Shown piece by piece: positions 7,972 through 15,774 of a DNA stretch of 64,000 nucleotides. Each line of letters opens with the position of its first letter. Within the stretch, counting starts at the first letter, position 1. The translations under genes were made by a program, and so were the position numbers. The DNA is from an uncultured Fibrobacter sp. (GTDB lineage: Bacteria > Fibrobacterota > Fibrobacteria > Fibrobacterales > Fibrobacteraceae), in the NCBI RefSeq assembly GCF_947166265.1, contig NZ_CAMVDO010000007.1, forward strand, positions 1 to 64,000, in the 5' to 3' direction. The notes below the pieces were generated by a model that worked only from the letters and a program-made list of their open reading frames with translations, ran no database searches and was not told where the DNA came from.

Positions 7972-10146
7972 ATGGAACAAAAGATTCAAATGGGCAATCA
8001 GAACGTTCAGTCCTCCGCACCGAAGGATGAAGACGAAATTGATATCCTTGAAATATTGGGTTTGCTCCTGAAGCATAAGCTTTTTTTGGGAATCTGTATC
8101 TTTCTTGGCTGTATTGCCGGTTTTTTGGCTGCGAACTGGATGCATCCGCAATATACAAGCGATGCGCTTTTGCAGATTGATGTGAAAGGTAACAAGGCGG
8201 GGCGCGCCATGGGCGAAATGGGTGCCCTTCTTGATGTTGCTAGCCCTGCCGAAGCGGAAATTGAACTTCTGAAGAGCCGTATGGTCCTGAATTTTGTTGT
8301 CAATCAGGAACATCTTTGTTTCAAGGCTAGTCCTATTGGTGCCCTCGATCGTCTGCTACATCGTGAAGGCCGTATGGATTTGGAAAACCTTTACATTCCG
8401 ACGATAGCCCGTGCCGAAAAGTGGATGGCCGAAGTGGTCGGTGAAAACGAAATTGCCGTTATCTCGCCTGACGGTCGTAAGCTTGTTCAGGGCCCCGTGG
8501 GCGAAATTCTTTCTGCTCCATACGGTGGCGATACCTTGGTCATTCTGGTGAAACGCCTGCTTGCAACTCCCGGTCAGAAATTCATGATTTCGCAGATAGA
8601 ACCGCTAGATGCAGTTCGTGCTCTGATTAAGCAGCTCCAGGTGAGTGAAAAGGGTAAACAGACGGGTATCATTGGTGTTTCCTATACGAGTAAATATCCG
8701 GATAAGGCCGCCTCTATTCTGAATACGATTGCAAATGTTTATTTGCGCCAGAATGTCGAAATGCGTAGCGCTGAAGCCGAAAAGACCCTGGAATTCCTGG
8801 AAGAACAGCTTCCTGGTGTTAAGGCAAAGCTGGATACTGCAGAAAAGGCCTTGGCTGATTATCGACATAAGATTGGCTCCGTGGATATGGGCGGTGAAAC
8901 CCGTGCCCACCTTGAAAAGGTGTCTACCTTGGAAAAGGAAATCCTCGAATTGGAACAGCAACGTGAGCAGGCAACGCGTTTGTTCAAGGAAGAACATCCC
9001 TCTGTTCAGACGATTGTAAAGCAGCAGGATCGCCTTCGTTCCGAACTTTCCAAGTTGAGAGGCTCTGCTGCCAAGATGCCGCTTACGCAGCAGGAAGTTT
9101 TACGCTTGCAAGAAGAAGTGGCCGTGAACAATGCTCAGTATACGGCGATGCTCAACAACATTCAGCAGTTGCGCGTGGTTCGTGCGGGTGAAGTGGGTAC
9201 GGTGCGTATTGTGGACTATGCCCAGATTGAACGCAAGCCTTCTAAGCCGAACAAGAAGCTTATTTTTGTGGGGTGTGTTGGTGGCTTCTTCCTCTTGGGT
9301 GCTCTGCTCATTTATCTGTTGCAGATGACGAGGCGTGGTGTACGTAGCTCTCTTGAAATTGAACGCGAAACGGGAATCAGTGTTTATGCCAAGATTCCGA
9401 AGGCCGAAAACGCAATTCTTTCCAAGCGCAACAAGGGTAAGAACACGAAGCCCTTGGTCGAAGAAGATCCTGAAGCTCCTGCAAGTGAATCTCTCCGTTC
9501 TCTTTATACCGCTATCGAATTTGCCGTTACCGATATGCATGTCATGATGGTGACCGGTATGGTGCCTGGCGTGGGTAAGTCCTTTGTGTCTAAGAACGTG
9601 TCTGCCTTGTTTGCGGGGTCGGGCAAGAAAACCTTGCTGATTGACGCGGATATGCGTCGCGGTGTGGTCTATAGCCATCGTAAGCAGGGCTTGGGCGATG
9701 TCCTTGAAGGTCGTTGTTCCCTGGATAATGCGGTTGCCGATTCGATTACCAAGAATTTGTATGTAATCGGTGCGGGTAAGACGAATGTGGCTCCGAGTGA
9801 ACTTCTACGTGGAGACACGTTCAAGAACTTCCTTGAAGAAGCGAAGTCTAAATTTGATATCGTTGTCGTGGATACTCCGCCTCTGGAACTGGTGACCGAC
9901 TCCGAACTGATTTACCCGGTGGTCGACTTCGCCTTGTTCGTACTCCACTACGGTAGACACTCCATGGACCAGATCAAGGAATCCATGATGAAGCTCGACC
10001 GTTGCTGCGAAGGCAAACCGCGTGCATTCGTGATGAACCATTGCGAACACGAAGGCCATGGTTACGGCTACGGTTATGGCTACTACGGTGGCTACGGCTA
10101 CTACGGTAAGTACGGGTATTACAACAAGGACAAGAAGAAAAAGTAG
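7972..10146 (+). CDS. Wzc-like polysaccharide tyrosine autokinase (Wzz + BY-kinase)
   Basis: Inner-membrane co-polymerase and tyrosine kinase that controls exopolysaccharide chain assembly. 724 residues. An acidic N-terminus (EDEIDILEILGLLLKHK) leads to TM1 (about 38-58), a long periplasmic Wzz/GNVR coiled-coil region (about 60-420) and TM2 (about 424-446). The cytoplasmic BY-kinase follows, with Walker A GMVPGVGKS (near 527), Walker A' LLIDADMRRG and Walker B IVVVDTPPLE. The tail is an extreme Gly-Tyr cluster (GYGYGYGYYGGYGYYGKYGYY), the expected autophosphorylation site, ending in KDKKKK. No glycosyltransferase, Wza or Wzx lies adjacent, so it acts on a polysaccharide locus elsewhere. Confidence 0.93.
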   Translation: MEQKIQMGNQNVQSSAPKDEDEIDILEILGLLLKHKLFLGICIFLGCIAGFLAANWMHPQYTSDALLQIDVKGNKAGRAMGEMGALLDVASPAEAEIELLKSRMVLNFVVNQEHLCFKASPIGALDRLLHREGRMDLENLYIPTIARAEKWMAEVVGENEIAVISPDGRKLVQGPVGEILSAPYGGDTLVILVKRLLATPGQKFMISQIEPLDAVRALIKQLQVSEKGKQTGIIGVSYTSKYPDKAASILNTIANVYLRQNVEMRSAEAEKTLEFLEEQLPGVKAKLDTAEKALADYRHKIGSVDMGGETRAHLEKVSTLEKEILELEQQREQATRLFKEEHPSVQTIVKQQDRLRSELSKLRGSAAKMPLTQQEVLRLQEEVAVNNAQYTAMLNNIQQLRVVRAGEVGTVRIVDYAQIERKPSKPNKKLIFVGCVGGFFLLGALLIYLLQMTRRGVRSSLEIERETGISVYAKIPKAENAILSKRNKGKNTKPLVEEDPEAPASESLRSLYTAIEFAVTDMHVMMVTGMVPGVGKSFVSKNVSALFAGSGKKTLLIDADMRRGVVYSHRKQGLGDVLEGRCSLDNAVADSITKNLYVIGAGKTNVAPSELLRGDTFKNFLEEAKSKFDIVVVDTPPLELVTDSELIYPVVDFALFVLHYGRHSMDQIKESMMKLDRCCEGKPRAFVMNHCEHEGHGYGYGYGYYGGYGYYGKYGYYNKDKKKK

Positions 10147-10198
10147 AACTTAGAGCTTTGGCTCGGCAAGCTCACGCTTCGCACGCTTGCGAACCTTC

Positions 10199-10243
10199 AA
10201 GGTCCCTGAGCTTGTCGAAGGGCCTGCTAACTTCTACCAAATT
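10199..10243. repeat. dispersed repeat GGTCCCTGAGCTTGTCGAAGGGCC, copy 1
   Basis: About 45 bp shared with 47280-47326 (including the downstream CTACCAA segment) and partly with 52724-52750. The core is an imperfect palindrome (CCCT...AGGG). It lies between the BY-kinase and cimA and creates a spurious in-frame N-terminal extension of cimA. Confidence 0.75.
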
Positions 10244-10246
10244 GCA

Positions 10247-10268
10247 ACGCGGCTTTGCCGCGTTTTTT
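10247..10268 (+). terminator. intrinsic terminator upstream of cimA
   Basis: ACGCGGC (10247-10253) and GCCGCGT (10257-10263) form a tight stem with a TTT loop followed by six T. It isolates cimA from the BY-kinase; the cimA -10 box follows directly. Confidence 0.88.
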
Positions 10269-10269
10269 C

Positions 10270-10275
10270 TATATT
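10270..10275 (+). promoter_or_regulatory. -10 box TATATT of cimA, leaderless type
   Basis: TATATTTGCGCCT places the hexamer 7 nt before the ATG with no Shine-Dalgarno sequence. The box follows the terminator T-tract directly. Confidence 0.55.
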
Positions 10276-10282
10276 TGCGCCT

Positions 10283-11986
10283 ATGAAAATCTCCCTATAC
10301 GATACGACTCTCCGTGACGGTAATCAAGACCGTAAGATAAGCCTTTCTCTTGCCGACAAGTTGCAGATTGCGCGAATTCTTGACCATTTCGGTTTTGACT
10401 ATATCGAAGGGGGGTGGCCCAATCCGAGTAATCCGACCGACGAGGAATTCTTCCAGAAGATCAAGGAAATCAAGCTGAAGCATGCGAAGATTGCTGCTTT
10501 TGGTTCGACCCGTCGCCCCAAGGTGCTGCCCGAGAACGACCCGCTACTGCAGGCGCTCGTGAAGTCCGGTGCCCCGGTCAAGACGATTTTCGGAAAGAGC
10601 TGGGACCTGCACGTGACCGATGTCATTCGCACGACCCTCGAAGAGAACCTCGACATGATCGAGTCCTCGGTGGCATACCTCAAGGAATATTCCGAAGAGG
10701 TGATTTACGATGCGGAACATTTCTTTGATGGCTACAAGGCGAATCCCGAGTATGCGATCGAGACGCTGAAGGCTGCGGAACTCGGCCATGCCGACTGCAT
10801 CGTGCTGTGCGACACCAATGGCGGGACGATGCCGTGGGAACTCGAAGAAATCGTAAAGGACGTGAAGAAGAAAATTTCGACACCGATCGGAATCCATGTG
10901 CATAATGATGCAGGCCTTGCCGTGTGCAACAGCATCTATGCCGTCAAGAACGGTGCGACGATGGTGCAGGGCGTGGTGAACGGTTACGGCGAACGCTGCG
11001 GTAATGCGAACCTCACGACCATTGCTGCAGACCTCCATTTCAAGATGGGCGCGAAGTTCTTTGCTGCAAAGAAAATGGCTCGACTCCGTCAGCTGAGCAG
11101 CAACGTTGACCAGATCGTGAACTTGCCGAGCGATGTGCATGCTCCGTACGTGGGCGATGCCGCCTTTGCGCATAAGGGCGGTGCCCACATCGATGGCGTG
11201 ATGAAGGTGTCCCGCAGTTTTGAACACATTGATCCGCATGCCGTGGGTAATGACCGAGTGTTTGTGACGAGCGATCAGGCGGGTGGTTCCCTGGTGGTCG
11301 AAAAGCTCAAGGCCATCAAGCCGGGCATCGACAAGAAGGACCCGGTGGTAGGCAAACTCCTTACCCTTATCAAGGAACGCGAAAACGCCGGTTGGCATTT
11401 CGATTCTGCCGAGGCGAGCTTCAAAATGTTGGTGTACCGTCAGCTGGGAATGGTCGAAGAACCGTTCAAGGTGCTGAACTACCGCGTGATTGAAGATAAG
11501 ACTCCGCAGGGCGTTTCTGTGTCGCAGGCGACGGTCAAGCTCCAGATTGGCGATAAGATTAGCCATCAAGTGAGTGAAGGTGACGGTCCGGTAAACGCAC
11601 TTGATGCGGCTCTCCGTAAGGCATTGCTCCCGTTCTTCCCGAATATGGCGAAGGTCAAGCTCGACGACTATAAGGTGCGTGTGCTTGGATCTAAGGTCGC
11701 TTCCGATGCGACGGTCCGCGTGTGGACGACGTTCGGCGACGAGAAGGGTTACTGGAACGTGGTCGGTGTTTCGAGCAACATCATCGAAGCGTCGTGGATG
11801 GCTTTCGTGGATGGCCTCACCTACAAGATTCTGGTGGACAACAAGGTGATTGAAAACGCCTACAAGCATTTGGACGTGAATCCTGTTGCCCCTGCCAAGG
11901 CCAAAGAAGAAACTGCTCCTGCCAAGACGAAAAAATTGACTGCCCGTAAGGTCCGTAACCTCGCCGGTGTTTCAAGGAAAAAGTAA
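10283..11986 (+). CDS. cimA: (R)-citramalate synthase
   Basis: Condenses pyruvate and acetyl-CoA to citramalate for threonine-independent isoleucine synthesis. 567 residues from the ATG at 10283; an in-frame start at 10187 would only translate repeat and terminator DNA. The HMG-CoA-lyase-like TIM barrel opens with ISLYDTTLRDGNQDRKISL and contains GGWPNPSNPTDEEFF, the metal-ligand motif GIHVHNDAGLAV and the NGYGERCGNANL loop. This pattern fits the CimA/TIGR00977 group rather than LeuA. A LeuA-type regulatory domain spans about 400-530. The last 35 residues are a Lys/Ala-rich tail not usual in the family. hisD starts 3 nt after the stop, so the two are co-transcribed. Confidence 0.92.
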   Translation: MKISLYDTTLRDGNQDRKISLSLADKLQIARILDHFGFDYIEGGWPNPSNPTDEEFFQKIKEIKLKHAKIAAFGSTRRPKVLPENDPLLQALVKSGAPVKTIFGKSWDLHVTDVIRTTLEENLDMIESSVAYLKEYSEEVIYDAEHFFDGYKANPEYAIETLKAAELGHADCIVLCDTNGGTMPWELEEIVKDVKKKISTPIGIHVHNDAGLAVCNSIYAVKNGATMVQGVVNGYGERCGNANLTTIAADLHFKMGAKFFAAKKMARLRQLSSNVDQIVNLPSDVHAPYVGDAAFAHKGGAHIDGVMKVSRSFEHIDPHAVGNDRVFVTSDQAGGSLVVEKLKAIKPGIDKKDPVVGKLLTLIKERENAGWHFDSAEASFKMLVYRQLGMVEEPFKVLNYRVIEDKTPQGVSVSQATVKLQIGDKISHQVSEGDGPVNALDAALRKALLPFFPNMAKVKLDDYKVRVLGSKVASDATVRVWTTFGDEKGYWNVVGVSSNIIEASWMAFVDGLTYKILVDNKVIENAYKHLDVNPVAPAKAKEETAPAKTKKLTARKVRNLAGVSRKK

Positions 11987-11989
11987 GCT

Positions 11990-13279
11990 ATGCAAATTGT
12001 AAAAGTTACTCCGAAATCTGCTGAAATTGAACGCATCTGCGGCCGTGAAGTCGCTCCGTCCAGAGAAATCCATGACAAGGTGATGCAGATCCTTGCCGAC
12101 ATCAAGAACGGCGGTATCGCCAAGGCAACGGAATACGCCCAGAAGTTTGACGGCCTTAAGGGCAAGAATATTCGCGTACCGGCATCTGCCATCGCGAAGT
12201 CTGCTGCCAAGTGCCCGAAAGAACTCCAGAAGGCCCTGAAGCAGGCCATCAAGAATGTTCGCGACTTCCACAAGAACCAGATGGAAGAATCCTGGCTCAT
12301 GGAAGGTGCCGATGGGGTAGTCCTCGGTCAGCGCATCCGCCCCATGAAGCGCGTGGGTCTCTATGTGCCGGGTGGTGCAGGCATTTATCCGAGTACCGTG
12401 ATTATGAACGCCGTTCCGGCCCTGGTGGCGGGCGTTCAGGACATCGTGGTGGTGACCCCGATTAAGGGTGAAATCAATCGCGCTGTGGCTTTCGTGCTGC
12501 AGGAACTCGGCATTGACGAAGTTTACCATATCGGTGGCGCCCAGGCGATCGGCCTCCTCGCATACGGTGCGAAGGATGCCAAGGGCAAGACCGTCGTGGA
12601 ACGCGTCGACAAGATTGTGGGCCCGGGCAACGTCTTTGCCGCTATCGCCAAGAAGGAAGTCTTCGGTGTCGTCGATATCGACATGGTGGCAGGCCCCTCT
12701 GAAGTGCTCGTGATGGCCGACAATACCTGCGATCCGGACTTTGTCGCTGCAGACCTGCTTTCCCAGGCGGAACACGGTTCCGGTTTCGAAGCGGCTATCT
12801 GCATTACCGACAACTTGGAAACGGCCCAGCTGATTTCTGCTTGCGTCGATGTGCAGGTGGAAAATTCCCCGAAGCGTGAACTCCTTGAAAAGGTGCTCGG
12901 AAACTTCGGTCGAATTCTCGTGGTGAAGGACTGGTTCGATGGTGTTGAAATCGCGAACCGCATCGCTCCGGAACACTTGGAAGTGATGACCGCCGAAGCG
13001 GAATCCATGGCTGCCCAAATTGAAAATGCGGGTGCCGTATTTATCGGTCCGTGGTCTAGCGAACCGGTGGGCGACTACTTTGCAGGCCCGAACCATGTGC
13101 TTCCGACGAACGGCACGGGCCGCTTCTTTAGCCCGCTCGGCGTCTACGACTTCCTCAAGCGTATGAGCATCATCCGCTACAGCGAGAAGGCTATCAAGAA
13201 GAATGCGAAGGCCATCGCCGCCGTTGCAACCGAAGAGGGCTTTATCCACCACGCCGCTGCAGTGCTGAAGAGGCTGTAG
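11990..13279 (+). CDS. hisD: histidinol dehydrogenase
   Basis: Zinc enzyme performing the last two NAD-dependent oxidations of histidine synthesis. 429 residues, full family length. Characteristic blocks are GLYVPGGAGIYPSTVIMNAVPA, HIGGAQAIGLLAYGAK, VDKIVGPGNVFAAIAKKEVFG, DMVAGPSEVLVMAD, LLSQAEHGSG and the C-terminal GPNHVLPTNGTGRFFSPLGV. It follows cimA by 3 nt. The other his genes are not in the window, so the his pathway is dispersed and hisD rides with isoleucine synthesis. Confidence 0.96.
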   Translation: MQIVKVTPKSAEIERICGREVAPSREIHDKVMQILADIKNGGIAKATEYAQKFDGLKGKNIRVPASAIAKSAAKCPKELQKALKQAIKNVRDFHKNQMEESWLMEGADGVVLGQRIRPMKRVGLYVPGGAGIYPSTVIMNAVPALVAGVQDIVVVTPIKGEINRAVAFVLQELGIDEVYHIGGAQAIGLLAYGAKDAKGKTVVERVDKIVGPGNVFAAIAKKEVFGVVDIDMVAGPSEVLVMADNTCDPDFVAADLLSQAEHGSGFEAAICITDNLETAQLISACVDVQVENSPKRELLEKVLGNFGRILVVKDWFDGVEIANRIAPEHLEVMTAEAESMAAQIENAGAVFIGPWSSEPVGDYFAGPNHVLPTNGTGRFFSPLGVYDFLKRMSIIRYSEKAIKKNAKAIAAVATEEGFIHHAAAVLKRL

Positions 13280-13394
13280 AGCGAGTGAGGAACGAGGTCG
13301 CGCGTTTCACGCGCTTCGAGGTCTGAGGATGCTCGCTGCGATCGCTTCGAGGCATGAGCTCACACCTCAAGCCTCTAGGCCGGTTAGGCCGTAC
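13280..13394. other. intergenic region between convergent hisD and diguanylate cyclase genes
   Basis: No gene. It contains a GCGCG-TTTCA-CGCGC hairpin near 13298-13312 and GAGGTCTGAGG / GAGGCATGAGC low-complexity motifs resembling other intergenic filler in the window. No clear T-tract terminator was seen. Confidence 0.5.
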
Positions 13395-14393
13395 CTAGAA
13401 TAAAAACATAGTGCCATCGCCGAGGTTTACGCACACTCGGTTACGCCCCGATTCCTTGGCGTTGTAGAGTGCGTCGTCGGCGCGTTTGATGATTGTCTCG
13501 ACGGAGTCTCCATCTTTACGTTCGGTAAAGCCGACACTGATGGTAACCGAGATAAAGTCTTTTTTGTCCAGAAGCGGAATTTTCATAGCTTCTACACTGG
13601 CGCGGAGCCTTTCGCCGACAATCTTTGCGTTCTCGATGCTTGTTCCTGGCAGGAAAATCGTGAACTCTTCGCCACCGTAGCGCACGGGCATGTCGGTGGG
13701 GCGTAGACACTCTAGAATTGCCTTAGACACCGCGATAAGCACCTGGTCGCCGACGAGGTGACCGTAGGTGTCGTTGATTTTCTTGAAATGGTCGATGTCT
13801 AGCATGAATGCCGAAAGGTGAAGATTCCCGGCGTTACTTCGGCTCAGTTCGCGGGTGTACATTTCTTCGAGCCAACGGCGGTTGTGAAGCCCTGTAAGTG
13901 AGTCTACCTTGGCGTTTTCTTCGATGCAGCGGATATGGTATTCTTCTTCGCATACCACCTTGTTGTTGTTGCGCAGGCGATTGCTCAGAAGTTGTAAGAA
14001 ATTCAGGCATAGGTCGTGCGAAGCATTGAGCATGGCGAGTGCTGTTTCGCCATCGATAATTAGGACCTTGCAGTTTTCCTTGGCGTATACCTTGGCACTT
14101 GGTTTGATGTTGTCAAAAATAGACATTTCCCCGGCGCAGTGTCCAGGCTTGATATGGTCGATGTATACTCCGCCCTGGGATTCCACCTGCACTTCCATAA
14201 GCCCGTCGAGAAGCACAAGGAGTCTTCGTTGTGGCTGATCAGGGTCGATAAGGAGTGTGCCTGGTTCGGGATAAAACGTTTCACAGCCGAGCAGGTAGCC
14301 TGCCAGGCTTTCGAAGGCGACATTCTTGAAAATTTCCTGCCGCTGAAATTCGGCCCTGGAAATGGGCAGCGTCTCTAGTTCGTTCGCACTCAT
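13395..14393 (-). CDS. cyclic-nucleotide-binding domain diguanylate cyclase
   Basis: 332 residues. An N-terminal cNMP-binding/Crp-like beta-roll (about 25-140, with the LIDPDQPQRRLLVLLDGLMEVQ and GHCAGEMSIFDNIKPSAKVYA phosphate-binding-cassette region) is joined to a GGDEF domain (about 165-325). The active site reads GGEEF, a functional variant. RPTD lies five residues upstream, matching the RxxD inhibitory I-site, so product inhibition is expected. It makes c-di-GMP, probably gated by a small ligand or by cassette conformation. The start follows a TATAAT box with no Shine-Dalgarno sequence. No phosphodiesterase is adjacent. Confidence 0.9.
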   Translation of the reverse strand: MSANELETLPISRAEFQRQEIFKNVAFESLAGYLLGCETFYPEPGTLLIDPDQPQRRLLVLLDGLMEVQVESQGGVYIDHIKPGHCAGEMSIFDNIKPSAKVYAKENCKVLIIDGETALAMLNASHDLCLNFLQLLSNRLRNNNKVVCEEEYHIRCIEENAKVDSLTGLHNRRWLEEMYTRELSRSNAGNLHLSAFMLDIDHFKKINDTYGHLVGDQVLIAVSKAILECLRPTDMPVRYGGEEFTIFLPGTSIENAKIVGERLRASVEAMKIPLLDKKDFISVTISVGFTERKDGDSVETIIKRADDALYNAKESGRNRVCVNLGDGTMFLF

Positions 14394-14399
14394 ACCATA

Positions 14400-14405
14400 A
14401 TTATA
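14400..14405 (-). promoter_or_regulatory. -10 box TATAAT of the diguanylate cyclase gene, leaderless type
   Basis: On the minus strand TATAAT is followed by six bases and the ATG at 14393. There is no Shine-Dalgarno sequence. Confidence 0.45.
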
Positions 14406-14475
14406 TACAAAAACTTGTGAAAATGAAAAAATAAAATACTACTTTTTGAAAAAACATACGAAAAGAAGGATTTAT

Positions 14476-15729
14476 ATGGCAAAAACAATACTCCAATCTG
14501 TATTATTCCAGGGGAAAACTCAGGATATCCTTATCTCGGGTAAGAAATTTGCTAAGGTCGGGAAAGCTCTTACCGCTCGAGATTACGACAAGGCCGATGT
14601 GGTGGACTGTAAGGGCCTTGCGATTGTTCCTCCTTTCTATAACGGTCACACCCATGCTGCCATGACGCTCCTGCGTGGGTATGCCGACGACATGCCCCTT
14701 CAAAAGTGGCTTATGGAATATATCTGGCCCTTTGAAGCGAAACTTACGCCAAAGGATATTGAAATTGGCTCTCGCCTTGCCGTACTTGAGATGATTAAAT
14801 CAGGAACGGTGTTTTTTGCCGATATGTACTGGCATCGCGAACACACCATGAAGGTGGTTGAGGAAATGGGTATTCGAGCCGCCATTGGTGTGACCATCGC
14901 CGAAAACCTGGGTACTTCGGGGCGTATTGAAGAGAACATGAAGTTCATCCGAAATCATTGCCATGAATCGGATCGTGTAAAGATTTCAGTAATGCCCCAT
15001 TCCATTTATTTGGTGGGAGAAAAACTCTTTAAGCGTTGTGCCAAGGTTGCTCACGAAGAGGGAATGGTGCTCCATACGCATTTGGCCGAAACGCTTAAGG
15101 AAGTTCGCGACTGCAAAAAACAACATGGCTGTACGCCGGTGGAACTCCTGGACCGTTATGGAGTCTTGGATGATAACCTGGTGGCAGCCCATTGCGTTCA
15201 TTTGACGCAAAGCGACATGGCGCTCATGGCAGATGCGGGCACAGCGGCTATTCTGAATCCATGCTCCAACTTGAAGCTGGGCAGCGGAATCCCGAAGATT
15301 GCCCAGATGATGGATGCTGGCATCTTGCTTGGTGTCGGTACCGACGGTGCCTCTTCGAATAACAACCTCGACATGCACGAAGACATGAAACTCGTTTCGC
15401 TGTTGGCAAAGGCTAACGGCCAAGCCGATTCGCTCCCGGCCGGTGAAGTGCTGAACATGGCAACGGCCCACGTGGCGATGGCTTACAATATTCCTGCGGG
15501 AGTCATTGGCGAAGGCCTCTTGGCCGATGCTCTTTTGCTGGATCTTAAGAATGAACGCCTGAATCCGCAACATAACTTGGTAAGCAACTGGGTGTATGCA
15601 GCCGACAGCAATGCGATTCATTCCGTAATTTGTAATGGCAAGTTTGTGATGAAAAATCGTCATGTCGATGGTGAAGAAGATATTGTGAAAGAAGCCAATG
15701 AATGCGCCATGCGGCTCGCTCGCCAGTAA
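14476..15729 (+). CDS. mtaD: 5-methylthioadenosine/S-adenosylhomocysteine deaminase-type amidohydrolase
   Basis: Zinc amidohydrolase of the TRZ/ATZ group, expected to deaminate MTA or SAH in methionine salvage. 417 residues from the ATG at 14476, preceded by AAGGA at 5 nt; an in-frame start 10 codons upstream is weaker. Metal and substrate motifs are NGHTHAAMTLLRG, LHTHLAET, AAHCVHL and GTDGASSNNNLDM. The DMPLQKWL loop is typical of MtaD-like enzymes. A related adenosine or guanine substrate cannot be excluded from sequence alone. Confidence 0.88.
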   Translation: MAKTILQSVLFQGKTQDILISGKKFAKVGKALTARDYDKADVVDCKGLAIVPPFYNGHTHAAMTLLRGYADDMPLQKWLMEYIWPFEAKLTPKDIEIGSRLAVLEMIKSGTVFFADMYWHREHTMKVVEEMGIRAAIGVTIAENLGTSGRIEENMKFIRNHCHESDRVKISVMPHSIYLVGEKLFKRCAKVAHEEGMVLHTHLAETLKEVRDCKKQHGCTPVELLDRYGVLDDNLVAAHCVHLTQSDMALMADAGTAAILNPCSNLKLGSGIPKIAQMMDAGILLGVGTDGASSNNNLDMHEDMKLVSLLAKANGQADSLPAGEVLNMATAHVAMAYNIPAGVIGEGLLADALLLDLKNERLNPQHNLVSNWVYAADSNAIHSVICNGKFVMKNRHVDGEEDIVKEANECAMRLARQ

Positions 15730-15774
15730 CTGATTTGCTATATTGCACATCCGTATATCATATAGGAGCGCTTG

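Noticed and set aside
10187-10282. N-terminal extension of cimA
   Set aside because: It translates the dispersed repeat and a terminator hairpin; the LYDTTLRDGNQD motif starts just after ATG 10283.
10544-11869. 441-codon minus-strand frame
   Set aside because: Antisense to cimA, His/Arg-rich shadow translation with no recognisable motif.
11972-13252. 426-codon minus-strand frame
   Set aside because: Antisense to hisD; a shadow of its codon bias.
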